A stretch of DNA of 64,000 nucleotides, from contig ML664161.1 of the NCBI GenBank assembly GCA_007570785.1, positions 4,771,910 to 4,835,909 on the forward strand, read 5' to 3'. Positions 46,386 through 59,160 of this stretch are shown piece after piece (position 1 is the stretch's first letter; the number at the start of each line of letters is the position of its first letter). Both the position numbers and the translations under genes were made by a program. This DNA is from Antilocapra americana. Its lineage: Eukaryota > Chordata > Mammalia > Artiodactyla > Antilocapridae. The notes below the pieces were generated by a model. The model was given only the letters and a program-made list of their open reading frames with translations. It was not told the DNA's origin and did not search any database.

Positions 46386-46902
46386 TCTATTCGTTTTACT
46401 TCAGATTTATAGGTAAATCTAAAGAATCTTACAGTAGATTTTTTTAATATTATAAAAATAAGATTTTTAGTATTTTTGTTATTATTAAAAATGTATCCTG
46501 ACTTTAGAGACTAAATCCTTAATGACTAACTTTGAGAAAGTATCATTGCTTTCACTACAATATTCCTTAATATAACTGTAACCAAGAATCTACACACATT
46601 TTACACATATTGAAATATTGTTTGCATTTTCATTTTTCACAAGACATTGAAAACTTTTATTCTTTATGTTTCATTATGTTCTTTTTAATGTCCCTCTTTT
46701 ATTTGATTTTTGTTAATGTACATTTTATGTCAGAGTTGCCTTCTGATCAACTGGTTGTGCAGAGAAACTGTAGGAAACTACTTGAGCAAAGATTCTTATT
46801 GTGAAAATACCTGGGTTCTTATTGTGAAAATGCCTAGAACCAAAACAGGTTTTCTCTACAGTAGCTATTTGCATAATCTATATATAATCCATACCTATGA
46901 GT
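46386..46902. other. No gene recognised
   Basis: AT-rich unassigned DNA; two near-identical phrases (attcttattgtgaaaatacc, gttcttattgtgaaaatgcc) at 46790-46832. Confidence 0.4.
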
Positions 46903-47635
46903 GTGGTTTTTCCAGAGAAACTGAACTGAACCAATCTTTATAAATATATATATATTAAAGTGAAAGAGTTGCTCAGTAGCATCCAACTCTTTGTGACCCC
47001 ATAGATTGTAGCCCTCCAGGCTCCTCTGTCCATGGGATTCTCCAGGCTAGAATACTGGAGTGGATAGCCATTCCCTTCTCCAGGGGCTCTTCCCAACCTA
47101 GGGATCAAATCCAGGTTGCAGGTGTATTCTTTACCATTTGAGCCACCAAGGGAAACCCATATACAAATGGAAATCCCATAATAAATATGTATATATTCAT
47201 ATATCTATATCTATCTCTCTCTATATATATACATATATACACACAGGATTTATTGTAAGAAATTAGCTCATGTAATTTTGGAGGCAAGAAATCCATAATC
47301 TGCAGTTGGCAAGCTGAAATGCCAGGAGAACGAATGGTATAGCTCCAGTTGGAGTCCAAGTCCAAAAGCAGGGGGAAGGCCAATGTCCCAGCTTGCAGCC
47401 CATCAGGCAGAGAGCACCTTCTCTCCCTCTCAGCCTTTTTTATTATAGTCAGGTCTGGAACAAACTGGACTAGGCCCATCATATTGAGGGCGGCAATCTG
47501 CTTTACTCAGTCTATTGATTCAAATGTTAATCTCATTAAGATACAGGGACACACCTAGGAAAATGTTTAATCAGCTATCTGGGCACTCTAGTGGCTCAGT
47601 CAAGTTAACACATAAAATTAACGATTACACCCTGT
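46903..47635 (-). mobile_element. MLT2-like ERVL LTR interrupted by a SINE
   Basis: Reverse LTR: gtggtttttccagagaaact ... ggatttattgtaagaaatta, gcaagctgaaatgccaggag, aagttaacacataaaattaa. A Bov-tA SINE (46962-47160) and an AT-rich microsatellite (47170-47245) lie inside. No internal retroviral genes. Confidence 0.65.
46962..47160 (-). repeat. Bov-tA SINE inside an LTR
   Basis: Reverse: gttgctcagtagcatccaac ... ttctccaggctagaatactg ... catttgagccaccaaggg. Confidence 0.9.
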
Positions 47636-48689
47636 CTTATCAAGCAATCTGCCTGAGATAATAAATGAGATCACAGTCATTCAACAAATTTGACAAATAT
47701 TTATGAGTTCCTATCATGTGTCTATTCCCTGTGTAGGCTCTAGGGATACAGCACAAATTAAAACAGACAACTCCTTGAATTCTGGAAACATTAAGAAGTA
47801 TATTCCCTCGTTTGGAAGTGTTGGTTTTCCACTGTCTATGAAAGAACCTCGAGGCTCTAGCATAGTTGTCCCACCCTACAGAGTCCAATTATTCCAGGCG
47901 AAAAGGGTGATTTCTCTCCTTAGAGGCACTTCATTCCTAATAAAAATAGACTCCGGATAAAGTGCTGCTTGTCCTCCAGACATGCCTGGTCATGTTTTAG
48001 TTCCAGCAGTGCACATAGCTGCCGATCAGATTGGCAGCCCAACTCCACATATAATGTTTGAATCTGAACTACCACTTCCTTGAACAAATCAATAACAGAC
48101 TTGTTTGGCCTCTCTGAGGTTTGAAGACAAATGTGGTCGAGGTGTTGCCATCTCAGGAAAAAATTAAATTTTGTGAGTCATGATGGATCTGACAAGTTGA
48201 TTCCATTCGAGGCCATTAATTCCACAAAGTTCTCAATTTGAAAAGACTTTTCTGCAAAGTTTCTGCTATGCATTCTATGTGACTAAAATCTAAAAATTAC
48301 ATTTCTAGAATTTGCTTTATCTAATTTCCATGAGCCACTCAAAAAATATATGGTATATTTAAACATCAAAATTAAAATTTCAAACTTGATGTCTCCTTTC
48401 TGTTACGCAATAAAAAATCTGACTCTCAAAGTTGCCAGCAAAGAATCTCCTACTGAATAATGCAAAAGACGTGTGAGACAGGTCAGCCTCCTCTCTGGCT
48501 TGCACAAGCTGCTAAAATCTTGCTTTTTGCCTCTTCATTACAGATGCTCCTTCCGTGATAAGTTAACTCAACTATTTCAGGTTTATAACACATTTCTCAA
48601 ATTCTTCACTGGCAAATGTGTTAACCCCTTCTAGTCTTTGTGTACCTGTATATTGAATTTATTTTGCTTCATTTCTGTATTGAATGGAT
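47636..48689. other. No gene recognised
   Basis: No named repeat or supported exon. Confidence 0.4.
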
Positions 48690-49090
48690 TACCAAAAACT
48701 ACCATTTATTGAAAGCTAGTCATGGTTATAAGCTTCCCTGGTGACTCAGATGGTAAAGAATCTGCCCGCAATGCTGGAGACCCGGGTTCAATCCCTGGGT
48801 TGAGAAGTTCCCTGGAAGGGAATGGCACCCACTCCAGTATTCTTGCCTGGAAAATTTCATGGACAGAGAAACCTGACGGCGAGCTACAGTCCATGTGGCT
48901 GCAAAGAGTCAGACACGACTGATCAACTAACACACAGGCATGGTTGTAAAACATTTTCTCTAATCCTTATAACAACCAGGTGTTATTCTTCACATATAGA
49001 AATGGAGATAACTGTGGCTGAAAAAATAACTTCCCTAATTTGCCCAAGGTCACCCAATCAAACACTGTTAATTGAGGTTTAACAAAGTTT
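48690..49090 (+). repeat. MIR SINE split by a Bov-tA SINE
   Basis: accatttattgaaagctagt before and tctaatccttataacaacca ... ttgcccaaggtcacccaatc after the younger SINE reconstruct one MIR in plus orientation. Confidence 0.7.
48731..48936 (+). repeat. Bov-tA SINE inside a MIR
   Basis: gcttccctggtgactcagat ... gtcagacacgactgatcaac, flanked by CATGGTTATA and CATGGTTGTA (target duplication with one change). Confidence 0.9.
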
Positions 49091-50137
49091 CTTGCTAAAC
49101 ATCTTCTGGCCCCTGTGTATCAGTGATACTTCATGTAATAAACGTATAATTCTATTACAACACAACTATGGTCAGAAAGAAAGAATGAAGTTTTGTGAAA
49201 ATCAACCTCCACACAGTTTCCTGTTCTTCTTATTGATAATGGCCTATATGAAGGAGATACAAGACTATTAGCTCTCTCTGTGGATATGTGCAAAGACAAT
49301 TTGCACATGAGATTTTGCCCAATATGAACTCCAGCTGAAGCCAGCCCTATTTGTTCTCGTTTGGCATCAGATTTTAATATACGGTCATGACTATGCTTTT
49401 ACGTTTAGTAAAAATAAGGTGATATCATCATAGCGGCAGTGACACGGTACTGAATGGTGTATTCAATATTGCTATAGGAGCATTAGAATACGAAGAAAAC
49501 CAAAAAGGGCCGAGGCCAAAATTTTTAAGTCACAGAGACTCTACCCTAATATTTACCAGGAGGGAGGTCAATGATCGGGAGGAATAGAAAAATACACCAG
49601 GAAAAATGTACTCAAAAATTAAATGGGAAGTAATGTAAATGTAATGTAATGTAAATGGGAAGTTACACAAAACTGGCTGTATTAGCACTGCTCTTAACTG
49701 CTAATATTTTTTAACTATGGATATAAATGCTGTAAAAATTCTCATGGGTGACTCTTTAATCATCAACTGTCTAGTTATTTTTCTGACTATTCAACCTATA
49801 TTTCAACTGAAAATATGATTAACATTTTGAGTAGACTTGATGTTTAGGTTCAGACTAACATATTTCACAGTGTCTAATTTCTCTTCAGAAATTAATTAGT
49901 TACCAATTAATCTTTTCAATAAGCTTTTCTGCAAAAAATTATTTCTTGCTTTGCAAATATAAACCACATATAACTCCTCAGGAAATAAAATGGTAATAAA
50001 ATGTGGAAGTTAATTTGAAACAGGAGAAATAGCTCTCACTGTCAGTTGTTGACATTTGAAAAGTCCCCCAGAAGAAGCAATTGCTACAGCAAAGTTTATT
50101 TTATCAGATTTACTGCAATGAGAGAGAGTATCACTTT
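49091..50137. other. No gene recognised
   Basis: Unassigned DNA. A short tandem (gtaatgtaaatgtaatgtaa) at 49630-49665. Confidence 0.4.
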
Positions 50138-50325
50138 CACAGGTGGCTCAGTGGTAAAGAATCCGTCTGCCAATGCAGGAGATGTGGGTTTGATCCCCGG
50201 GTGGGGAAGATCCCGTGGAGAAGCAACCTACTCCAATATTCTTGCCTGGGAAATCTCATGGACAGAGGAGCCTGGTGGGCTACAATCCATGGGATCTCAA
50301 AAGAGTCAGACATGACTTAGTGACT
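50138..50325 (+). repeat. Bov-tA SINE
   Basis: aggtggctcagtggtaaaga ... ggtttgatccccgggtgggg ... gtcagacatgacttagtgac. Confidence 0.9.
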
Positions 50326-50696
50326 GGGCATACATGCACATACACATCACCATGACAGAAACTTAATAGTGCCCTTAGAAGAGGGAAGCCAGTGGAGAGT
50401 ATCTGAAGGGTTTTGTCTGGCAGAGTTTACGTAGATTTTGTCAAGGATAAGGAATGATCGGATTTGGGCAAAGTTCATGAATGATAGCTTTGGATTGGAA
50501 GGCACAATAATGTGAGGACTTCAAAGTACTGATGAGTAAAATATTAGTCTTTATGAGTAAGTTATTTCAGTTGGTTCACCATCTTAGCTTGCAGTAACAG
50601 TAATTTCCTGGAGCAAATGGCTGTTACTTTTGCATGATTGCACAATCACTTTGCACAGAGAAAGAAAGTATGTTGGTTTCTGGTGAACTTAGATGG

Positions 50697-50855
50697 GACT
50701 TTTTTGGTGCTCAGTGACTAAGATTCCATGCTCCCAGTGCAGGGGCCCCAGGTTCAATCCCTGGTCAGGGAACTAGATCCCACCTGCCACATCTAAGAGT
50801 TCACATGCTGCAACTAAGAAATGGTGAAAAGTAAAATTAAAAAATAAAGATGGTG
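50697..50855 (+). repeat. CHR-type SINE
   Basis: gggacttttttggtgctcag ... ggttcaatccctggtcaggg ... agttcacatgctgcaactaa with an A-rich end. Confidence 0.8.
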
Positions 50856-52071
50856 ACAGAGTAATATTTCTACTACCTGTCCCTGCCTTCTCTCCCCATC
50901 TTCCCAATGCATCTAATTGGGTTATGGGTAGACATCTGGCCTAAGCCAGTCTATTCCTGACCCAACTCTTTGGTCTCAAGTATTCAAAACTGGAATTTAG
51001 AGTTCTTTGTTCTCTTTTCTTGATCTGAATACATGTAAACTCCAGATATAAATATATACTGCTTATTAGTATGTGCTTATTAGTCTCAAGTTATTTGTGT
51101 ATAAACATAATATTTAAAAATAATTGCCTTCAACGGAACCATGTAGGCACCCATTTCCTCCTGGATGGTGGCTCTCTTGAATGTATTTTGTCCAGATTCC
51201 ATAATCTTTTAGTCCCTTTTTATTATTTAAAAGGTTAATTTGTGACAAATTAATTAATTAATTGGTATTATCTAATTTCATACCTGTCCCCCCTTCACCT
51301 TCTCAGAGTTGTTTCCTTTTTCGTTGGGGAGGAGGAGAGTTGGAGAGGTGCACATATGATATCTCAGAGTCAGATGGGAGTCCTCTTTTGTTCTTTATCA
51401 CTGTTGCTTAACATTGTCTGGCCAACTAATTCCCATAAGATGCTGGTGTCTCAATATTGGCTTTATTATGGGACACAGGTTTCCTCCTTCCCTTCCCTGG
51501 AATAGAAGTTCTAATGTAAGTTTGACCACTTCCTGAGTTCCTGCAAACTGTTCATGCTGCAACCTCTGGCTGTTGGGTCTCAGTAAATGGCTCTGTAGTA
51601 CTGGGGGAACTGGTAGCCCGTGATCTTTTGGTGTCCAGTCCCTACAACAGACTCCATTAACATGACTGTTTAGAAAATGACAGCTAGAAAACCACAATTA
51701 GAAAGTTTTTAAAAGGAGACATATTTCCAGGAAAAGGGGAGCAAGACAGGAAACAGCAGTAGAAAAGGTAGCAATTTTACCCCCTCACAACAAGATAATT
51801 CAAACCGCAAAACATGAGACAAGCACAAATTGATGCTGTCATTCTAAAGGGAAGGGTGCAAAGTGGGGCTTAAAACAGGAGGATTTTTTTTAAATTTGTA
51901 ACCCTCTGCATCCATTCCCACACCCAGCATATCCAGGCATGTACACCCTCCTTTCCTTGGCAGAAAACTCAAGGTTCAGTCTTGCAGAGACAAGACAATA
52001 ATTTCAAGAACATCAGATATAGCTAAGGAGACATAAGAAGCATGCAAGCATCATGTTAAAAATAGGTATTG
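50856..52071. other. No gene recognised
   Basis: Includes an open minus-strand stretch at 51398-51697 with no domain and no clear splice sites; no named repeat. Confidence 0.4.
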
Positions 52072-52195
52072 GGACTTCCCTGGTGATCCAGTGGTTAAGA
52101 TACCAAGCTTTCAAAGCAGGGGGCATGGGTTCAATCTCTAGTCAGGGAACGAAAATCCCATGTATCAAGTGGCCAAATTGAAAAAAACAAATAAG
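52072..52195 (+). repeat. CHR-type SINE
   Basis: gggacttccctggtgatcca ... gggttcaatctctagtcagg with an A-rich end at about 52195. Confidence 0.8.
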
Positions 52196-52437
52196 TATCA
52201 AGCGAAAGAGAGACATTCTGTATTAGTCTGCTTGGGTTGCCATAACACAATACTATAGACTGGGCAGCTTAGTCAACAGAAATTTAGTATCTTACAGTTC
52301 TGTAGAGCAGAAGTTCAAGGTCAAGTTCTGGTAGGACTGGTTTCTGGTGCGAGTTCTTTCCTGGCTTACAATCACTTTCTCACTATATCCTTACATGGCA
52401 GAGAGAGAGAGAGCTCTCTGGTGTCTCTTCTTGCTAC

Positions 52438-52640
52438 TTCTGTTCAGTCACTAAGTCATGTCTAACTCTGCAACCCTAGGGACTATAGCCCACCAGGTTC
52501 CTCTGTCCATGAGATTTCCCAGGCAAAGATACTAGAGTGGGTTGCCATTTCCTTCTCTAGGGGATCTTCCTAACCCAGGGATCGAACCCAATCTCCTGTT
52601 TGGCAGGTGAGTTCTTTACCACTGAGCCACCTGGGAAGCT
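52438..52640 (-). repeat. Bov-tA SINE (first inside the LTR)
   Basis: ttctgttcagtcactaagtc ... ctaacccagggatcgaaccc ... actgagccacctgggaagct. Confidence 0.9.
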
Positions 52641-52699
52641 CCCAGTGTCTTTTTTAACAAAGACACTAATCCCACTGTATCACGGCCCCACATTTACGG

Positions 52700-52920
52700 C
52701 CCTGTGCATCTGTGTGCATGCTCAGTTGTGTTCAACTCATAGTGACCCCATGGAGCCCTCCAGGCTCCTCTGTCCATGGGATTATCCCAGCAAGAATATT
52801 GGAGTGTGTTGCAATTTCCTCCTCCAGGGGATCTTCCCAACCCAGAGATTGAACCCACGTCTCCTGTGGATCCTGCGTTGGCAGGCAGGTTCTTTGTCAC
52901 TTGAGACACCTGGGAAGCCC
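52700..52920 (-). repeat. Bov-tA SINE (second inside the LTR)
   Basis: gcatgctcagttgtgttcaa ... ccatgggattatcccagcaa ... gagacacctgggaagcccat. Confidence 0.9.
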
Positions 52921-53092
52921 ATGGCCTTATTTAACCTTAATTACCTCCATTAAAGTCTTATCTCTAAGTACAGTCACACTGAGGATTAGTGCTTCAACAT
53001 GAATTTTGGAGGACACAGATGTTTAGTCTATACTACCCTCTAGCCCTTTGCATAGTTAAGTCGCTCAGAATATTGGCAGCAGACCTTATCCC

Positions 53093-53183
53093 GGGCTTCC
53101 CTGGTGGCTCATAGCTCAGCGGTGAATAATGGACCTTCCAATGCAAGGAACAGGAGTTTGACCTCTGGGTCAGGAAGACATCA
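53093..53183 (+). repeat. Bov-tA SINE head fragment
   Basis: gcttccctggtggctcatag ... gacctctgggtcaggaagac; the body is missing. Part of the head (ctcatagctcag) is duplicated. Confidence 0.7.
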
Positions 53184-53204
53184 GATAAATTTGTAAAAGT
53201 CAAG

Positions 53205-53330
53205 GTTCTTCAGAGAAATAGAACCAATAGAGCATATGTAAGTATAAATGATTCTATACATGTATACTATAAGCAATTGGCTCACGTGATTATGGAGGCT
53301 GAGAAGCCCTGAGATCTGCAGTGAGCACCA
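53205..53330 (-). mobile_element. ERVL (MLT2-like) LTR fragment
   Basis: aaggttcttcagagaaatag, aagcaattggctcacgtgat and tatggaggctgagaagccct match the reversed end of an MLT2-type LTR. Confidence 0.55.
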
Positions 53331-53789
53331 TTTAGCAGCTATCATAGCAATAATAGATTCAGGAATGAATCATTAATGGATTATAGCTAAGTGGATGAAA
53401 GTTTATTGAATGACAGGACGTATATACTTATTTATTAACTTTAGAGTGGATAGCACTCTATTCAAAATATTAGAAGTTAAAATAATTTTGCCTATTGGGC
53501 AAAGCAACATCCTGTGGATTTCCTACCTAAAATCATTACCTAAATCTGATCATTAGAAACATCAGATAAGTCCATATTGAGGAACATTCTGTCAAATTGC
53601 TAGTCTGGACTCCTCAAAAATATCAAGGCAATAAAAGAAAAGACAACATTGAAGAAAATGATCAGATAGGGGGGTGAACTAATGAACTGTTATAGGTAAA
53701 TACAGCATATAATCCTGGATTGAATCCTTGGATCAGAAGGAAAAAAAAGTTAGATATGAAGGCATTACTGGAATTTCTAGTCAGGTAAA
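53331..53789. other. No gene recognised
   Basis: Unassigned AT-rich DNA. Confidence 0.4.
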
Positions 53790-56026
53790 TTAGGCTTTTC
53801 CAGATAGAAACTAAGAAGTAAAACTATTTGCATATGAAATAAACTTTTATGTAGAAAACCCTAAGAAATTCACTAAAACCCATTAGAGTTATTATATGAA
53901 TTCAACAAAATTACAGTTATACAAGGTCAATGTACAAAAATCAATTGCATTTCTATATACTAGCAATGAATAATCTGAAGATGAGTTTAAGAAAACAATT
54001 TCATTTATAATAGTATATAAAAGAGAATAAAATATTTAAGAATAGATATAACAAAAGAAATATAAGACATACATTGAAGGCTACAAAACACTCTTGAATA
54101 GGGAAGACACCCATGTTCATGAATTGAAAGACATAATATTAAGATGACAAAACTCTCTAAATTGATCTACAGGTTAAATGTAATCCCCTTCAAAATCCCA
54201 CCTGGTAGCTTTTTTGTAGAAATTGACAAACTGATCTTAAAATTCACATGGAAATACAAGGGATTCAGAATAGCGAATGTAACCTTGAAAAACAAGAATA
54301 AAATTGGAAGATTCACTCTTTCCAATTTGAAAACTTACTACAAAACTACAATAATCAAGAATACATGGTAATGACATACAAAAAGAGACATACAGATCAA
54401 TGGAATAGTACTTAGAGTCCAAAATATAAATCCTAACATTCATGGAAATTAATTTTCATCAACAATGCCAAGAAATTAATTGGGAAAAAACAATCTTTTT
54501 CATCATATACTGCTGTGACAACAAATATTGATATGCAAAAGAAAAGATGGATTTCTACCTCACATGATGAAAATTAACTCAAAATATATCAAAAGCCTAA
54601 ATGTAAGAACTAAACTGCAATACTTCTTGAAAGTGTAAATCTTTATAACCTTGAATTATGTAATGTTTCTCTAAACCTAAAGCACAAGGCATCAAGAAAA
54701 AAATAGATAAATTGGACTTCAAAAATATTTTTAAATGTGCTTCAAAAAATACTATTGATACATAAAATGTTCTTGGGTATACAAAAAACTTACAGTTCAA
54801 ATACAACTTGATTTAAAAATAGGCAAAGCATTTGAATAGAGAATTCTAGAAAGATATACAAATGATCAATAAGAACATTAAAAGATGCTCAGTATTATTA
54901 GTCATTAGGGAAATGCAAATTGAACCACACTGAAATACCACTTCACACACTCTAGAAAAACTATAAATAAAGAGACAGACAATACTAAGTGTTGACCAGG
55001 ATCTGGAGAAAGTGGTATCCTCATACATTGCTTGGTTGAAATGTAAAATGGTACAGCTATTTCAGAAAACAGATTGTCATCTCCTCAAAAGGTTAAACAG
55101 AGTTGCCATATGACTCAGAAATTCCATCTCTAGATGTCTAATCCCCAAATGAAAATATATGTCCATATAAAACTTGTATACAAATGTTCACAGCAGCATT
55201 ATTCATAATGACAAAGAGTAGAGACAATCCAGATGAGGAATGGATAAGCAAAATGTAAAAAAAGAATACTATTTGGCCATTAAAAGGAATTAAATATGAG
55301 TAAGTACTAAAACATGGATGAACCTCAAAAAGGTTGCACTAAATGAAAGAAGCCAGTCATTAAAAACTACATTTTTGAGCCTGTATTTTGATTATATATT
55401 TAAAATAAATAATTGTTACATGGTGTATATAGTTAATGAGAAAATAAGAAAGAAAACTTTCAATTCAAATTACATCTAAGAACAATAATGGCTATTGAAT
55501 CCTGTTAAAAACCAACTAAATTAAAACATATATACATGCAATATATTAAAACTTTGAAAATATTTAACAATTTATTGAAGTCAGGATAAACAGGTAAATT
55601 TTTAATAGGTCAACTCTAGAAACTCTGAAGTCTTAGGAATTATATATCAAAGGATTTAGAAACAAATCTTTTAAAAGATTTAAAAATTATATTTGTTGTT
55701 AAACTGGGACTTGGACCACTTTTGGTTTAGTTTTGTCCCTGAATCAATGCCATGATAAATTAGTCAGCAGCAGCACATTCCATCTATATGAAATGGCCAG
55801 AATCAGCAACTTTTTAGAGACAGAAAGATTAGAGTTTAGATGGGACCGCATGGGAAAAGAATGACTGATAATGGCTATGAGGTTTCTTTTATTGACAACA
55901 GAAGTGCTCTAAAATTACACCATTCTGTAAATAGACTAAAAATCATTGAATTGCTGACTTTTAACAGATGAACTTCATGGCATGTGAATTATACTTCATT
56001 AGAGCTGTTAATAAAAAATACACATG
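53790..56026 (+). mobile_element. Old mammalian L1 (L1M class), ORF2 3' half and 3' UTR
   Basis: Runs from ORF2 after RT (tcaattgcatttctatatac, an open frame at 54144-54371 with FVEIDKLILKFTWKYKG) through the C-terminal segment (gggaaatgcaaattgaacca, actatttggccattaaaagg). It ends in the 3' UTR (gactgataatggctatgagg, tgtaaatagactaaaaatca, gctgttaataaaaaatac). Frames are heavily broken. 55390-55790 does not fit and may be a separate insertion. Confidence 0.8.
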
Positions 56027-56223
56027 TGTAGAGCCAGACTGATAAGGTAAATGTGGCAAAACATTAAGAAACTTTGGTGACAGGTATATGGGATTTCTAA
56101 GTTTTGCGGATTTTCTGAAAGTTAGATTTATTTTTATATAATAGAATAAAAATAAACTTTATGGTACCCTCCCACTTTTTAGACTAAATGCATGGTGATA
56201 CATTTAAAAATTGTAAAATAGAT

Positions 56224-56477
56224 ATGTGTTTAGAAGGGGCATCCCCTGTGGCTCAGTTGGTAAAGAAACTGCGTGCAAAACAGGAGACCACCTGCAATGT
56301 AGTGGACCCGAGTTTGATCTCTGGGTCGGGAAGATACCCTGGAAAAGGAAATGGCAACTCACTCTGGTATTCTTGCTTGGGAAATCCCACAGACAGAGGA
56401 GCCTGGTGGGCTCCAGTCCATAGGGTCGCAAGAATCAGACATGACTTAGTGACTAAACCACCACCATGGGTTTAGAA
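56224..56477 (+). repeat. Bov-tA SINE with 12-bp target duplications
   Basis: The SINE at 56236-56465 (tgtggctcagttggtaaaga ... atcagacatgacttagtgac) is flanked by ATGTGTTTAGAA (56224-56235) and ATGGGTTTAGAA (56466-56477). Confidence 0.9.
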
Positions 56478-56749
56478 TGAGGCAAGAGATAATATCATCT
56501 AGTCAGGACCACTAACTCCAGAACTCCAAGGGGCACCATTCAGTAGCAGTATGACATTCCCCACTGATCTGTAGCTTTAAATTCCATAATCAGGCCCTAC
56601 TTGGAAAAATCAGCCAAACTCTAGAGTTAGACAGCCATGAGTTCAGATCGTGGTACCACCACATTTTAGCTGGTTACCTTGGAAAGCTTTTTATGCTTTC
56701 AGGGTGTAGTAGGTACCTCCTCCAATACTGCAATGACTCAATCCTTGTA

Positions 56750-57330
56750 TAATGCACCCCCACCCCTTGAGTGTGGGTATGAACTATGAAGACAGGAGAG
56801 ACACTCCCATGATTAGAGTATGTCATATGTCATTGTTAGCTTTAAGAAAATTAGTTAATTTTCAGAAAGGATGGACCTGACCTGACCACCTGAGCCTTTG
56901 AAATATGGGTCTTGAAGACAGAGAGAGAGAGTTCTAAGATTTGACACAAGACGTTCCCATTGTCTGATTTAAAGATGGAGGGGCCATCTTTAAAGATGGC
57001 AAGGCGTGTGGGAAGCCTGCGGGAGTTGAGAATGACCCCAGCTGACAGCCACCAAGGAAACTGGTAACTCAGTTAGTTCTACTTTCTCAAGGAGCTAGAT
57101 TCTGCCAATAGCCTCAATGAGAATGGAAGTGGATTTTTCCCCAGAGGCTTTGGACGAGAAAGCGGTCCAGATAACACCTTGATTTTAGGATTGTGAGATC
57201 CTGAGCAGAGAACCAAATCATGCCATGCCTGAAATTCTTTTCTACAGACCATGAGCTAATACATGGGTGTTGTAAGCTGCTAGATTTGTGGTGATGTGTT
57301 ATGAAGCAATAGAAGACTAATACACAGAGT
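56750..57330 (+). mobile_element. Old LTR-like mammalian repeat
   Basis: actcccatgattagagtatg, aagatggaggggccatcttt, gaatgaccccagctgacagc, aacaccttgattttaggatt and agactaatacaca are shared with an old MaLR/ERV-type LTR ending in the usual taatacac. Exact family not certain. Confidence 0.5.
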
Positions 57331-58296
57331 ATTCATTTCCTCACATAGAAAATGAAAATAATAGCACTATCTACCTCATGACATGTGTTTTTGTCAAATA
57401 TATAATCATACGACCACAGCTGCCTTTCATATAGTATCTAGTTAATTTAACTTAGCTCTCGTTTTCATTACTACTGCTATCATTATTGAGATCAGGTAAA
57501 ACAAACTCTCAGAAAAGAAGTCAGAATCTTCTCTAGTAAACTCATAACAAACTTAATTTATTCATTAATGGGCCAACCAAGATATTTTGGCATACCCAGA
57601 ATATAAATAGTATTTCTAACATCATTCATATTAAAGCTTTGGCTTTCACTCAAATCTGATTCATCTCAATGATGACATTTCCTAGTGAAAGATAACTTTT
57701 TCATTCCTTCAAAGTATTCATCATAAGGCTACCTGTCAAGTTTTAATAATGGGTGGGAAATGATGCAGACAGTAAAGAGCACTCTTATAAATAAAAGCCC
57801 CCTGAATAAGGCATTTAAAATTTTATACATTAACTGTAAAACCGAAATACTTCTGCCAACCAACAGCCCCAGTGTGGTATTCATGACATACACAAGCCCA
57901 ACTACCTGAAGAGAGTCACATTTGTAAAAAGGACTGAAGAGTTTTGTGTCACCTAATCCCAATTATGGGCTAATGCTCAGTGTGGCTAACATGCATATTC
58001 TAAAATCAAAGGACTGTGAATGTGCACTTGTGCGTTTGCAAACCAAAATAGCACTTATTCCCAGTGGGTATTTGTCTTCAACAATGAAGCAGAGCTATTG
58101 CTAACCCATATAATATTAGGCTAGGCTGAACTTACCTAAAATACTCCATAACTTCCATTTATGTTTCATAATATTTATTACCAAGATTGCTATGGAATTA
58201 TCCTCCTTATCAATGACCAGGGGTGCATACACTCCTTGATCTCAATTTTTATCAGATTTAAAACTATATGAGTATTTTAAGATCTCTAGAATCAAC
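57331..58296. other. No gene recognised
   Basis: A hydrophobic open minus-strand stretch lies at 57733-57905 (see rejected items). No named repeat. Confidence 0.4.
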
Positions 58297-58312
58297 AGAA
58301 ATGCACCATTGA

Positions 58313-59088
58313 TGGTTATTCAGCAGTGTGTTGTTGAGCCTCCATATGTTGGAAGTTTTGAAAGGTTTTCTCCTGTAATTGATATCTAATCTCACTGCAT
58401 TGTGGTCAGAAAAGATGCTTAGGATGATTTCAATATTTTTGAATTTATCAAGGTTAGATTTTTGGCCCAGGATGTGATCTATCCTGGAGAAGGTCCCGTG
58501 TGCGCTTGAGAAAAAGGTGAAATTCCTTGTTTTGGGGTGGAATGACCTATAGGTATCAATTAGGTCTAGCTGGTCTATTGTATCATTTAAAGTTTGAATT
58601 TCCTTGTTACTTTTCTGTCTAGTTGATCTATCCATTGGTGTGAGTGGTGTATTAAAGTCTCCCACTATTATTGTGTTGTTGTTGATTTCCCCTTTCATAC
58701 TTGTTAGCATTTGCCTTACATATTGTGGTGCTCCTATGTTGGGTGCATAAATATTTATAATTGTTATTTCTTCTTCTTGGATTGATCCTTTGATCATTAT
58801 GTAATGTCCATCTTTATCTCTTTTCACTGCCTTTATTTTAAAGTCTACTTTATCTGATATGAGTATTGCCACTCCTGCTTTCTTTTGGTCTTTATTCGCA
58901 TGGCATATCTTTTTCCAGCCTTTAACTTTCAGTCTATATGTGTCCCTAGGTTTCAGGTGGGTCTCTTGTAGACAACATATATAGGGGTCTTGTTTCTGTA
59001 TCCAATCGGCCAATCTTTGTCCTTTGGTTGGGGCATTCAGCCTGTTTACATTTAAGGTAATTATTGATAAGTATGATCCTGTTGCCAT
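58313..59088 (-). pseudogene. L1 ORF2 endonuclease domain (inverted part)
   Basis: Starts MATGSYLSIITLNVNRLN and shows the APE-type endonuclease signature: QETHL, INIYAPN, VGDFNTPLTPMDRSTRQK, SRIDHIL and SDHNAV. The acidic and His catalytic residues expected for L1 endonuclease are all present. The domain ends at NNTLLNN, where the inversion joins the target-site duplication; the rest of ORF2 lies on the other strand from 60087. Confidence 0.92.
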
Positions 59089-59160
59089 TTATTTCATTGT
59101 TTTGGGTTCCAGATTATATACCCCATCCGTGTTTCCTATCTAGGAAAGATCCTTTAGCAT

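Larger units (their letters stand above)
52219..53033 (-). mobile_element. MaLR-type LTR carrying two SINEs
   Basis: Reverse MaLR LTR: ctgtattagtctgcttgggt, agactgggcagcttagtcaa, gagctctctggtgtctcttc, acaaagacactaatcccact and ttaaccttaattacctccat to tgaattttggaggacacaga. Two Bov-tA SINEs are inserted at separate points. No retroviral genes. Confidence 0.75.

Noticed and set aside
57733..57905. Minus-strand hydrophobic open frame (57 codons) between a pyrimidine-rich AG and a GTAGCC donor
   Set aside because: The donor is weak beyond GTAG, no known family is recognisable, and no neighbouring exon fits; could be chance.
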